Positions 52,245-60,977 of a stretch of 64,000 bases of DNA are shown here, piece by piece; position 1 is the first letter of the stretch; the number at the start of each line of letters is the position of its first letter. The position numbers were made by a program, and so were the translations under genes. A model generated the notes under the pieces. The model searched no databases. It was not told where the DNA came from and worked only from the letters and a program-made list of their open reading frames with translations. The DNA comes from an uncultured Lachnospiraceae bacterium (GTDB taxonomy: Bacteria; Bacillota; Clostridia; Lachnospirales; Lachnospiraceae): contig CAMNTM010000012.1 of the NCBI GenBank assembly GCA_946558465.1, forward strand, positions 1 to 64,000, given 5' to 3'.

Positions 52245-52894
52245 CAATAGACCGATTAATTAACAGTATTATTCTTCCGGGGCTGGGCAGCACGTTAATC
52301 ATGCATATAGTTTCCTGTATTACTTGCTTTGTTATTGGATTGATATTTGCGCTGATTTTAGCGACGACAAATCCTCATGGCTTAAATCCGAATAGACTGG
52401 TCTATGGAATTGTCAGTACGATTATCAATGTATTGCGTTCTATTCCATTTTTGATTCTTTTGATTGCGATTATTCCGGTAACGAGAGCAGTCTGTGGAAC
52501 AATTATTGGTACAAAGGCAGCTATATTTGGGATTACAGTGGCAGCGTCTCCCATGGTGGCAAGATTATTGGAGAGCAGCTTTAAAGAAGTAAACCCAGTA
52601 TTAATTGAGGCGGCGAAATCCTTTGGCGCTAATGATTTACAGATTATTTATCATATTATTATCAAGGAATCTATTCCTTCTGCGGTAACAAATCTTACTA
52701 TGGCTGTAGTTAATATATTAGGATTTACAGCTATGGCAGGTGTTGTAGGAGCAGGCGGGTTAGGAGCAGTGGCTTTGACTTACGGCTATCAGAATTTCGA
52801 TGATCTTGTTATGTACAGCACAGTCGTAGTTTTGATTATATTGGTGCAGATTATCCAGTGGGCCGGAAATATTATCTATGCGAAAGTAAAGTAA
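52241..52894 (+). CDS. MetI-type ABC transporter permease
   Basis: 217 residues with five membrane helices. TLIMHIVSCITCFVIGLIFAL, NVLRSIPFLILLIAIIPVTR and the coupling loop EVNPVLIEAAKSFGANDLQII are typical of MetI. It overlaps the ATPase gene by 4 nt (ATGA) after a strong AAAGGAGGAGAGAG. Confidence 0.92.
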   Translation: MTIDRLINSIILPGLGSTLIMHIVSCITCFVIGLIFALILATTNPHGLNPNRLVYGIVSTIINVLRSIPFLILLIAIIPVTRAVCGTIIGTKAAIFGITVAASPMVARLLESSFKEVNPVLIEAAKSFGANDLQIIYHIIIKESIPSAVTNLTMAVVNILGFTAMAGVVGAGGLGAVALTYGYQNFDDLVMYSTVVVLIILVQIIQWAGNIIYAKVK

Positions 52895-52978
52895 GTAAAG
52901 AAATAATAAAAAATAATACGGGAATTTTACTCTTAAAAAGAGTGAAATATAAATGTCTACGAATAAAAGGAGGAAAAA

Positions 52979-53881
52979 ATGATGAACAAAGGCAGAAAAA
53001 TGACGGCAGTTTTGTTAGTTCTGGTGATGGCGCTCTCATTAGCGGCATGCCAGAAGGAGGGACAGGAGGCATCGGGTGAGGCCGAAAAACCAGAGCTTAC
53101 CGTAGGCTGTTTGGCAAGAGATGAGGATTCCGTGAAGTGGATTGCAGAGAAACTGGCAGATAAGTATGTAATTACGCCTCGAGTATATTCTGAGACTGTA
53201 AGCATTATGCAGGCGGCAGCAGACGGAGAAGATGATCTGAACTATATTGCCAGCATTCCATACTGGGAAAACTATAATTCAAGTTACGGCGGTGATTTGA
53301 TTTTTTATAAGGATCATGTCACAGCAAGTCCGGCGCTTTTTATCAGCCAGAAATGTAAGTCTCTGGAGGAAATTCCGCAAAACGGGATCATTGCTGTTGC
53401 CAATGATAATGCAAGCAGACTTCGTGAACTGAGATTTTTGCAGGAGCTGGGTGTACTGGAGTATGATGAAAATGTAGAATATCCAACGGTTCTTGATATT
53501 ACGTCGAATCCGAAAAATCTGACGGTAAATGAGATTGATGCAAGAAGCCGTGTTGGAGCTCTTCCAGATTATGATGCGTTATCAATAGCATCATCTAATT
53601 TCTGGATGATGGATGCAGGGGAGAGAGAGAAGTGTGCGATTCTTGCACAGGAGTCTGATCAGGCCTGTGCAGACGCGGGCGGACAGGGATTCTGCTGTTT
53701 GAAGGAGAATGAAAACGAGCCGTGGATGGAGGATATCTGGAAGACGGCTTGTACGAAGGAATTTGCAGACTGGCTGCTGGAAACCTATGAAGGAGCTTTT
53801 ATACCCATCGGGTATTATCTGCAGAGCGGTCAGGTAGAATATGAAAAACCAACCTTTGAGGTTCCAGATATTTACGAATAG
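52979..53881 (+). CDS. MetQ/NlpA-type substrate-binding lipoprotein
   Basis: 300 residues. The signal peptide ends in a lipobox (LAAC, Cys about 24), followed by a linker and the NlpA fold (LTVGCLARDEDSVKWIAEKL, DGEDDLNYIASIPYWENYN, IIAVANDNASRLRELRFLQ, and the conserved NPKNLTVNEIDA). The NPKNL segment is typical of MetQ. AAAGGAGGAAAAA precedes tandem ATG codons. The body diverges enough that methionine itself may not be the ligand. Confidence 0.88.
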   Translation: MMNKGRKMTAVLLVLVMALSLAACQKEGQEASGEAEKPELTVGCLARDEDSVKWIAEKLADKYVITPRVYSETVSIMQAAADGEDDLNYIASIPYWENYNSSYGGDLIFYKDHVTASPALFISQKCKSLEEIPQNGIIAVANDNASRLRELRFLQELGVLEYDENVEYPTVLDITSNPKNLTVNEIDARSRVGALPDYDALSIASSNFWMMDAGEREKCAILAQESDQACADAGGQGFCCLKENENEPWMEDIWKTACTKEFADWLLETYEGAFIPIGYYLQSGQVEYEKPTFEVPDIYE

Positions 53882-53899
53882 ATAATGGAGGAAAATGCT

Positions 53900-54268
53900 A
53901 TGGCGACTATTATTGTTATGACAAGTGTTAGTTTTACAGAAAAGGAAAGCAAAGACTTTATTAAGTTAGTAGCGGATACGGCGGTTGAGGCGTTTCACCT
54001 GCCGCCGGATATGAGAGATGTATATTTGAATGTAATACCAGAAAGCTGCCAGACTTCTCATGGGCATGGCCAGATTACTTTCTTTGTATATACCGCTCCG
54101 GGAAAGCCTGTCGAGTATAAGAGGGCGCTGGTTCAGGGTATGCAGGAGACGGTAAATCAATTCTTTCAGGAAAAGGAAGTTAATTCAGTAGTCATAATAA
54201 AAGAGCATCCAAATGAAAATGTAGGGGCCGGCGGTATCTTAAGATATGATGCAAGAAAAGGAAATTAA
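53900..54268 (+). CDS. Two-unit tautomerase-fold protein lacking the N-terminal proline
   Basis: 122 residues. Two beta-alpha-beta units can be seen: TIIVMTSVSFTEKESKDFIK to NVIPESC, and QITFFVYTAPGKPVEYKRAL to KEHPNENVGAGGILRYD. This resembles fused 4-oxalocrotonate tautomerase units. The family's catalytic Pro1 is absent: with the start at 53900 (GGAGGA 7 nt upstream) the protein begins Met-Ala-Thr, and the alternative ATG 53885 gives Met-Glu-Glu. It may be a different enzyme or a non-catalytic member. Family assignment is moderate. Confidence 0.6.
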   Translation: MATIIVMTSVSFTEKESKDFIKLVADTAVEAFHLPPDMRDVYLNVIPESCQTSHGHGQITFFVYTAPGKPVEYKRALVQGMQETVNQFFQEKEVNSVVIIKEHPNENVGAGGILRYDARKGN

Positions 54269-54293
54269 TTATTCAGAACGGGTGAATAAAGAT

Positions 54294-55472
54294 ATGATAA
54301 TTGATATAAGAGAAAAGGTAAAAGAAACAGAGCCTTTGGTGAGGGAATGGTTTCATTATCTTCATGAAAATCCGGAGCTGGGATTTGAAGAATTCCAGAC
54401 GGCAGCATTCGTTGAGGAGACTTTGAAAAGCTTTCAGAAAATTGAGGTAAGGCGTTTGGGGAAGACGGGTGTTATGGGAATCTTAAAGACGGGAAGGCCG
54501 GGAAAGACGATAGCATTTAGGGCTGATATGGATGCACTGCCGATTCAGGAAGACAGTACGCACAGAGTATGTTCTAAAAAGGCTGGTGTTATGCATGCAT
54601 GCGGACATGACGGGCATACTGCCACTCTGCTTGGGGCAGCAAAATGTTTATCACAGATGCAGGAGAAGCTTCAGGGAGAATTTCGTTTTATTTTCCAGCC
54701 GTCGGAAGAGATTCAGCCTGGCGGAGCCAAAAGGATGGTGGAGGAGGGAGCAGCAGACGGTGTAGATTATATCTTTGGCATGCATTATAATGCGGACGAG
54801 ATGCCGGGAACCTTTCTGATACATTCGGGAACAGATTTTGCAGCGAGCTGTAATTTTCGGATATGTTTGAGCGGAAAAGGAGGACATGCTGCATTCCCAC
54901 ATTATTCTCAGGATACAGTATTGGCCTCGGCTCAAATTGTATCGGCTCTGCATCAGATTGTACCCCGTTTTCTGGATCCGCAGTCAGGAGCCGTACTTAG
55001 TGTAACTCAGATACATGGGGGAAACAGTTATAATAGTTTCCCAGAGACTGTGGAGATGGGAGGAACCATACGTTATCAGGATGAGGAGAGCGGCAGAGTA
55101 CTTATAGAGAAGGCGCAGCAGATTGCACAGGGGATTGGAAATGTATATGGTTTTTTATGCAGATGGGAATTAAAAGAAGGATGTGGATTAGTGTACAATG
55201 AGCCTGTATTGACGGAAGCAGTAAAAAATCTACTGGAGTGTCAGTTCGGAAAATGGAATGTAATTAATCATAATCCAGTGATGGGGTCGGAGGATTTCTC
55301 GGAATATTTAAGGAAGGTAAGAGGAGTATATTTCTGGGCAGGCTGTAAGACTGTAGAAGAAGATGGAAGCTCTTATCCGTCGCATACTTCCGGTTATCAG
55401 TTAAATGAGGAAGCTCTTGGTTATGGATTGGAAAGTGTTATACGGGTGATGACTGCATTTTCGCAGAATTAA
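54294..55472 (+). CDS. M20 family amidohydrolase
   Basis: About 392 residues. HENPELGFEEFQTAAF, the metal site FRADMDALPIQE and MHACGHDGHTATLLGAA (about 97-113), PSEEIQPGGAKRMVEEGA with the catalytic Glu, and FAASCNFRICLSGKGGHAAFPH place it in the N-acyl-amino-acid/hippurate hydrolase group of M20. It would remove an acyl group from an N-acylated amino acid. ATG 54294 fits family length; ATG 54246 (overlapping the previous gene by 23 nt) is the alternative. Confidence 0.9.
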   Translation: MIIDIREKVKETEPLVREWFHYLHENPELGFEEFQTAAFVEETLKSFQKIEVRRLGKTGVMGILKTGRPGKTIAFRADMDALPIQEDSTHRVCSKKAGVMHACGHDGHTATLLGAAKCLSQMQEKLQGEFRFIFQPSEEIQPGGAKRMVEEGAADGVDYIFGMHYNADEMPGTFLIHSGTDFAASCNFRICLSGKGGHAAFPHYSQDTVLASAQIVSALHQIVPRFLDPQSGAVLSVTQIHGGNSYNSFPETVEMGGTIRYQDEESGRVLIEKAQQIAQGIGNVYGFLCRWELKEGCGLVYNEPVLTEAVKNLLECQFGKWNVINHNPVMGSEDFSEYLRKVRGVYFWAGCKTVEEDGSSYPSHTSGYQLNEEALGYGLESVIRVMTAFSQN

Positions 55473-55487
55473 AAGGAGGATTTTAAT

Positions 55488-56471
55488 ATGCAATATATGA
55501 AAATTGGGAAATCGGGTATTCAGGCGTCGGTTATTACTCTGGGTGCTATGGGGATCGGCGGTGGAACCTGGTGGAGAAATTCTGATGATCAGGAATCCAT
55601 ACGGACCATTCATCAAGCGTTAGAACTTGGGGTTAATACGATTGATACGGCGCCCGTATATGGATTTGGACATAGTGAAGAAGTAGTAGGGAAGGCTGTT
55701 AAGGGTAACCGTTCGAAATATATCATTTCCACAAAATGTGGTTTATGGTGGGATGATGAAGAGGGAAGCTTTCGCTTTGAGAAGGATGGACATAAGGTAA
55801 CCAGAAATCTTACAGCGCATGCTATCCGGACTGAAATTGAAAGAAGTCTGAAACGTCTGGGAACAGATTATATTGATATTTATTATACGCATAATCCTGT
55901 CTGCCCTCCGGTTATGACTCCGGCACAGGAGACAGTGGGAACACTTATGGAGCTTAAAAAAGAGGGAAAGATTCGTGCGATTGGTTCTTCTAATATGACG
56001 CCGGATGAAATCAGACAATATACGTCTCTTGGTGAAATTGATATTATTCAGGGACATTATAGTATGCTGGACCGGAATGCGGCTAAAGAGATTATACCGC
56101 TGTGCCGTGAGAAAGGACTTCCGTTTCATGCTTATATGCCGCTTGAAAGGGGTCTTCTTACAGGTAAAATAACAAAAGATTATGTTGTGCCTGCAGGAGA
56201 TGCAAGAGATGATTCTCCGCTCTGGAAGCCGGGTGTATTTTCAAGGGCTGTGGACTTCGTAGATAGTCTTCAGGATATTTGCCAGGCATATAACTGCAGC
56301 TGTGCGCATCTTGCGGTTGCTTATCTGCGCGCCAAAGGTGAGGATATTAACGTAATTGCCGGGGCAAGAAGAGTGTATCAGATTGAAGATATTGTACATG
56401 CAGTTGATGTGAAGCTTACAGAGTCTGATGTGGCTGAAATAGAAAATCGTATTCAGAAATATAATCTTTAA
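55488..56471 (+). CDS. Aldo/keto reductase
   Basis: 327 residues. The catalytic tetrad is visible: Asp53 and Tyr58 in DTAPVYGFG, Lys83 in STKCG, and His135 in YTHNPV. The stretch between Lys and His is longer than usual, with an acidic/basic loop GLWWDDEEGSFRFEKDGH. The NADP-binding end (NVIAGARRVYQIEDIV) is present. It reduces aldehydes or ketones with NAD(P)H. AAAGGAGGATTTTAAT precedes the ATG, and 15 nt separate it from each neighbour. Confidence 0.93.
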   Translation: MQYMKIGKSGIQASVITLGAMGIGGGTWWRNSDDQESIRTIHQALELGVNTIDTAPVYGFGHSEEVVGKAVKGNRSKYIISTKCGLWWDDEEGSFRFEKDGHKVTRNLTAHAIRTEIERSLKRLGTDYIDIYYTHNPVCPPVMTPAQETVGTLMELKKEGKIRAIGSSNMTPDEIRQYTSLGEIDIIQGHYSMLDRNAAKEIIPLCREKGLPFHAYMPLERGLLTGKITKDYVVPAGDARDDSPLWKPGVFSRAVDFVDSLQDICQAYNCSCAHLAVAYLRAKGEDINVIAGARRVYQIEDIVHAVDVKLTESDVAEIENRIQKYNL

Positions 56472-56486
56472 GAGGAGGAATGAATC

Positions 56487-57665
56487 GTGAATAATTTTGT
56501 TTATTATGCACCGACACAGGTAATATTTGGAAAAAATGCAGAGGCGGAGCTGGGGAACCTGGTAAAAGATTTGAATTGTAAGAAGATCTTAATTCATTAT
56601 GGAGGACGAAGCGCCGAGAAAACGGGCGTTCTGAATAAGGTGGCAAAGGCTGTGGAGGATGCAGGTATCGCTTATGTGAAGCTTGGAGGCGTAGTGCCTA
56701 ATCCGCATTTGTCATTGGTTTATGAAGGAATTGAGCTTTGTAAAAAGGAAGGTGTGGATTTTATCCTTGCAGTGGGGGGCGGCAGCGTTATTGATTCTGC
56801 CAAAGCAATTGGCTATGGCGCGGCTAATGAGGGTGATGTCTGGGAGCTTTACAATGGAAAAAGAAAACCAGATGCCTGTCTTCCTATCGGGGTCGTTCTT
56901 ACTATAGCTGCAGCAGGAAGCGAAATGAGTAACAGCTCTGTTTTAACAAAGGAGGATGAGGGTTTGAAGCTTTCCTGTAATACAAACCTGGCCCGTCCCA
57001 AATTCGCTGTCATGAATCCGGAGTTTACATTGACTCTGCCGGATTACCAGACTTCCTGCGGATGTACGGATATTTTCCTTCATACGGCAGAGCGTTATTT
57101 TACAAGTAATGGAAATATGAGTATTACGGACAGTATTGCAGAAGCTCTTATGCGTACGGTAATTAAATTTGCAAAGGTTCTTCGGAAACAGCCGGATAAT
57201 TACGAAGCAAGGGCAGAAGTTATGTGGGCAGGAAGTCTTTCCCATAACGGACTTACCGGATGTGGAAATAAGAGAAATGATATGGCAACACATATGATGG
57301 AGCATGAAGTGGGCGGTATGTTCGACGTGGCTCACGGAGCCGGACTTGCGGCATTATGGGGAAGCTGGGCAAGGTATGTCTATAAAGACTGTCTTGGAAG
57401 ATTCGTAAAATTTGCGGTAGAAGTTATGGGGATTGAAGATGGAGAGGATAAGGAGGCCGTGGCGCTGAAAGGAATTGAGGCGGTAGAAGAATTCTATCGT
57501 TATATGGGAATGCCTACCTCTTTGAAGGAACTCGGTATTTCACCTACAGAGGAGCAGATAAAGAAAATGGCCCATCTTTGCAGTCTTGCATGCGGCGGTA
57601 CGAATGGTTCCGCGAAGGCGTTGAATGAAGAGGATATGGTGAAGATTTATCATATGGCGATGTAG
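56487..57665 (+). CDS. Iron-containing alcohol dehydrogenase (BdhA/YqhD type)
   Basis: 392 residues from GTG 56487 after AGAGGAGGAA. FVYYAPTQVIFGKNAEAELG is the usual N-terminus, GGGSVIDSAKAIGYGA the dinucleotide-binding loop. Metal ligands are Asp195 and His199 (CTDIFLHTAERYF) plus the histidines of MMEHEVGGMFDVAHGAGLA. Such enzymes reduce short aldehydes to alcohols with NAD(P)H. Last gene of the cluster, before a terminator; together with the aldo/keto reductase it implies that a carbonyl product arises in the pathway. Confidence 0.93.
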   Translation: MNNFVYYAPTQVIFGKNAEAELGNLVKDLNCKKILIHYGGRSAEKTGVLNKVAKAVEDAGIAYVKLGGVVPNPHLSLVYEGIELCKKEGVDFILAVGGGSVIDSAKAIGYGAANEGDVWELYNGKRKPDACLPIGVVLTIAAAGSEMSNSSVLTKEDEGLKLSCNTNLARPKFAVMNPEFTLTLPDYQTSCGCTDIFLHTAERYFTSNGNMSITDSIAEALMRTVIKFAKVLRKQPDNYEARAEVMWAGSLSHNGLTGCGNKRNDMATHMMEHEVGGMFDVAHGAGLAALWGSWARYVYKDCLGRFVKFAVEVMGIEDGEDKEAVALKGIEAVEEFYRYMGMPTSLKELGISPTEEQIKKMAHLCSLACGGTNGSAKALNEEDMVKIYHMAM

Positions 57666-57699
57666 GGGATAGTCTGCTATAGGGACATCCGGATAAGTA

Positions 57700-57728
57700 A
57701 AAGGAATCTATTTGTAGGTTCCTTTTTT
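57700..57728 (+). terminator. Terminator of the 47-57.7 kb cluster
   Basis: AAAGGAATC pairs with GGTTCCTTT (one wobble), followed by TTT. Confidence 0.75.
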
Positions 57729-57739
57729 AATTACGCAGT

Positions 57740-57776
57740 GTCCGGCAAAACGCGCCAGTGACGCGTTTTGTCGGAC
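57740..57776. other. 15-bp hairpin with CCAGTGA loop
   Basis: GTCCGGCAAAACGCG pairs with CGCGTTTTGTCGGAC (one wobble) around a 7-nt CCAGTGA loop. It is placed just after a terminator and has no T-run of its own. It is related in form to the hairpin at 42552-42574. Confidence 0.6.
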
Positions 57777-57862
57777 TGGGCTGTGTTTTTTATCGAATAT
57801 TTGACGCGGATATTTGGCATGAAAGCCATGAAATATTTTATGGGATATTACCTGAAAGGCAG

Positions 57863-57891
57863 TTGGGTTTTTCCTTCCTGTATGTTATAAT
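57863..57891 (+). promoter_or_regulatory. Promoter of the 58-61 kb genes
   Basis: TTGGGT (57863-57868), 17 bp, TATAAT (57886-57891), with TGT before the -10. About 100 nt before the next start codon. Confidence 0.6.
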
Positions 57892-57995
57892 GTGCACGTA
57901 TCCTCTCTTGCTTGGGGCGTGTATGTCTTTGCTAAGAGAGGGTAATGACGGTTCAGGCAGGTCTGAAGAAGAAAGTAAAATGGAGGAAAAGCAGT

Positions 57996-58532
57996 ATGTA
58001 TATCAGTGATATAACAACTACGGCGCCCACAGACGAGCGAATGCCTCTGGAGCGGAAGATGTATGAGACCTTAGATAAATTAAAGATTCCATATGAGCGG
58101 GTGGATAACGACCCGGCAGCTTCGATGGAGGAATGTGCAGCCATTGACAAGGCGATTGGGACGGAAATCCGAAAGAACGTATTCCTGTGTAATCAGAAGA
58201 AAACCACATTTTTTCTGCTTGTGATGCCGGCAGATAAAGCGTTTGATACGGCTTCCTTCAGTAAGAAGCTTGGGGTATCCCACATGTCGTTTGCACCGCC
58301 GGAGAAGATGCTGGAGCATCTGGGTACGACTCCCGGTTCGGCCAGTGTTGCAGGACTTCTAAACGACGAGGATGATTATGTTCAGGTAATTATAGATAAG
58401 GAAGTGGCGGAAAGCGAGTGGTTCGGGTGTAATCCGGGAATTAATACAAGTCATTTGAAATTCAGGACAAAGGATTTGATTAAGAAGTTTCTTCCTCATG
58501 TTCATCACAGGCCGAGGATTGTAGAGCTGTAA
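57996..58532 (+). CDS. YbaK/ProX-type aminoacyl-tRNA deacylase (PrdX-like)
   Basis: 178 residues with the YbaK/prolyl-tRNA-associated domain: LDKLKIPYERVDNDPAASME, EIRKNVFLCNQKKTTFFLLV (conserved Lys), and GTTPGSASVAGLLNDEDDYV with the GxxPG-like turn. Family members hydrolyse mischarged Ala- or Cys-tRNA(Pro) in trans. ATG 57996 has TGGAGG upstream; the longer upstream frame covers the promoter and is rejected. Confidence 0.88.
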   Translation: MYISDITTTAPTDERMPLERKMYETLDKLKIPYERVDNDPAASMEECAAIDKAIGTEIRKNVFLCNQKKTTFFLLVMPADKAFDTASFSKKLGVSHMSFAPPEKMLEHLGTTPGSASVAGLLNDEDDYVQVIIDKEVAESEWFGCNPGINTSHLKFRTKDLIKKFLPHVHHRPRIVEL

Positions 58533-58570
58533 ATGTATTTTTAGAATACTTTAGAAAGGAGGAATGTCAG

Positions 58571-59272
58571 ATGCGCAGTATATCTGCAGAAGAGCTTGGG
58601 AGTATTCTTAAGGGCAGGAAGCCGGGAGAGAGACTTGGACTGGCCGAATTGGAATTTAAGGGTATGGATTTGACCGGCTGGGATTTAAGTAACACAGATT
58701 TGACTTTGAGCTCCTTTCAGGATACGGTGTTAAACAATGTGGATTTTCACGGCAGCAGTGTGGAGAATGCATTATTTGACGGCTGCCCGATGCATGGCGC
58801 CGATTTTCAGAACGCGGATATGAGGACGGCCTCTTTTCGTTACTGCGATATGAGGAAATGTAATATAAGAGGTGCAGACCTGTTCGGCGCGGTGCTGGAA
58901 TTTGCAAGGCTTGAGGAAATTGAGCCGGACGAGAACACGAAGTGGTTCCGCCTGTACTGTCCGGAGAAGGGAGCATTTCTCGGTTATAAAAAATGTGTCA
59001 ATAACCGGCTGGTACAGCTTCTGATTCCGGCGGATGCCAAGCGGACGTCGGCGACACGTCCTTCCTGCAGATGCAGCAAGGCGAAGGTACTTACGATTAA
59101 GAGCTTTGATTTTAAGGAAAATTATGAGGAAGCGTGGTCTCTTGTGGATGAAAATTTCGTGTACAGGAGAGGCGAATGGGTGGAAGTGAAAAATTTTAAT
59201 GAGGACAGGTGGATGGATTCCACGACAGGAATTCATTTCTGGCTGACCAGAGAAGAGGCAGAGGCGTATTGA
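58571..59272 (+). CDS. Pentapeptide-repeat protein with C-terminal DUF5758-like domain
   Basis: 233 residues. About nine A(D/N)LXX-type pentapeptide units occupy residues 28-120 (MDLTG WDLSN TDLTL ... ADFQN ADMRT ... CNIRG ADLFG AVLEF), which should fold as a short right-handed quadrilateral helix. The C-terminal half (GYKKCVNNRLVQLLIPADAK, then SCRCSKAKVLTIKSFDF and GIHFWLTREEAEAY) matches what I know as DUF5758. Function unknown. It ends 1 nt before the ATPase gene, so the two are probably coupled. Confidence 0.78.
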   Translation: MRSISAEELGSILKGRKPGERLGLAELEFKGMDLTGWDLSNTDLTLSSFQDTVLNNVDFHGSSVENALFDGCPMHGADFQNADMRTASFRYCDMRKCNIRGADLFGAVLEFARLEEIEPDENTKWFRLYCPEKGAFLGYKKCVNNRLVQLLIPADAKRTSATRPSCRCSKAKVLTIKSFDFKENYEEAWSLVDENFVYRRGEWVEVKNFNEDRWMDSTTGIHFWLTREEAEAY

Positions 59273-59273
59273 T

Positions 59274-60977
59274 ATGAAGACGGCAGAGGATTTAAAACAG
59301 TTATTGTACCGGATTGACAGAAAGGGCTATCCGGCTTATAAGGAGACGAAGGGAAGCTATCGTTTCGGGAAATTTATGTTGGTGATAGACCATGTGCAGG
59401 GGGATCCTTTTGCGGCGCCCTCTAAGCTTCATGTGGAGGTGGCCGGGAGACAGGCCGGCTTTCCGGAGCGTCTGTACGATAAAAAGCATAAGCGCGTTGC
59501 ACTTCAGGATTATCTGACGAGGCAGTTTGGAAGGCTGGCGGAGAGATATTCCTTTCAGGCAAAAGGCTCCGGAAAAAGCGGAATTCTGTCTGTGACCAGA
59601 TGCGGGCAGGAAATATTAGAGAGAAGTGCCTGTACCGTGAATCCGGCGGACGGAGGCGTAGTCGTCCGGTTTGAGGCCGGCTTTCCGGCAAACGGAAGGA
59701 CGATTAATGCCAGGGAGCTTATGAAAATTTTATTTGATTTTCTGCCGGAATGTGTAGAGAAAGCTTTGTTTTACAAAAATCTGAATCAGACTGCGGCGGA
59801 GAAGGTTATGGAGCTTTCGGAAGACAGAGAGTATATCCTGAATCAATTAGAGCCGCTTGGACTTATTGCATTTGTGGCTGATGGGTCAGTGCTTCCAAGA
59901 GAGTCCGGGGTATCCCAGAGGCCGATGAAGGAAGCGGTAAGCTTCCGGTCACCAAAATCAATGGAGGTAACTCTAAAGCTTCCATATAAAGGAAGAATTT
60001 CCGGGATGGGGATACGAAAGGGAGTTACTTTGATTGTAGGCGGAGGGTATCATGGAAAGTCTACACTTCTTAAGGCACTGGAGATGGGAGTGTATCCGCA
60101 TATAGCAGGCGACGGCAGGGAATATGTGGTGACGGCAGAGACGGCAGTAAAGATTCGTGCGGAGGATGGACGAAGCATCAAGCATACAGATATCTCTATG
60201 TTTATCAATGACCTGCCGAATGGAAAGGATACAAAGGCATTTTCGACAGAGGATGCCAGTGGAAGTACTTCACAGGCAGCTAATGTAGTAGAGGCTGTAG
60301 AGGCAGGTGCAGAGGTGTTTTTCATAGATGAGGATACGAGCGCTACTAATTTTATGGTGAGAGATGAGTTGATGCAGAGGGTCATTCACCGGGATATGGA
60401 GCCGATTACCCCGTTTATTGAGCGGATGCGGGATTTGTATGAGCTTCACGGCATTTCTACGGTTCTGGTGGCGGGAAGCTCCGGAGCCTATTTTGAGGTG
60501 GCGGATACAATTCTGCAGATGGATAAGTATGTGCCGAGAGAGATTACAGAGAAGGCTAAGGAGACTGCAAGGGAATATCCTGCGCTGGAGCTTCCAAAGG
60601 GCAGGGCAGAGCTTCCGGGCTTCAGGAGATATCCGGGAAAGAATCCGGGGATTGTACACAAGGGCCGGATTAAGATTAAGACTATGGGTAAGGACGGCGT
60701 TTCACTGAATCATGAGAATGTGGATCTAAGGTACGTGGAGCAGCTTGCGGACTATGAACAGCTTACCTGTCTTGGATATATGCTGAAATATATGGAGGAG
60801 CACGTATTTGACGCAGGAAAGAGTGTACAGGAGATTGTGGAGGGACTGGTGGAGAGAATTAAAAAGCAGGGATTTGAAGCCTTTTGCGACGGCGGTTATC
60901 TTCCGGGCAATCTGGCGCTTCCGAGAAGCCAGGAGATCTATGCGTGTGTAAACCGGTATCGAGGTCTGAAGCTGTGA
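59274..60977 (+). CDS. ABC-ATPase-class P-loop protein (PF09818 family)
   Basis: 567 residues. Walker A is VGGGYHGKSTLLKALEMGVY (about 254-273), the signature-like DASGSTSQAANVVEAVEAG precedes Walker B AEVFFIDEDTSATNFMVRD (about 341-360). The first 230 residues are family-specific (GSYRFGKFMLVIDHVQGDPF). Members are soluble, lack a membrane partner, and have no firmly known role that I can name. Overlaps trmO by 4 nt. Confidence 0.85.
   Translation: MKTAEDLKQLLYRIDRKGYPAYKETKGSYRFGKFMLVIDHVQGDPFAAPSKLHVEVAGRQAGFPERLYDKKHKRVALQDYLTRQFGRLAERYSFQAKGSGKSGILSVTRCGQEILERSACTVNPADGGVVVRFEAGFPANGRTINARELMKILFDFLPECVEKALFYKNLNQTAAEKVMELSEDREYILNQLEPLGLIAFVADGSVLPRESGVSQRPMKEAVSFRSPKSMEVTLKLPYKGRISGMGIRKGVTLIVGGGYHGKSTLLKALEMGVYPHIAGDGREYVVTAETAVKIRAEDGRSIKHTDISMFINDLPNGKDTKAFSTEDASGSTSQAANVVEAVEAGAEVFFIDEDTSATNFMVRDELMQRVIHRDMEPITPFIERMRDLYELHGISTVLVAGSSGAYFEVADTILQMDKYVPREITEKAKETAREYPALELPKGRAELPGFRRYPGKNPGIVHKGRIKIKTMGKDGVSLNHENVDLRYVEQLADYEQLTCLGYMLKYMEEHVFDAGKSVQEIVEGLVERIKKQGFEAFCDGGYLPGNLALPRSQEIYACVNRYRGLKL

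Noticed and set aside
57758-58009. 83-codon plus-strand frame before the YbaK-type gene
   Set aside because: It covers the predicted promoter and has no ribosome site; the real start lies at 57996 in another frame.
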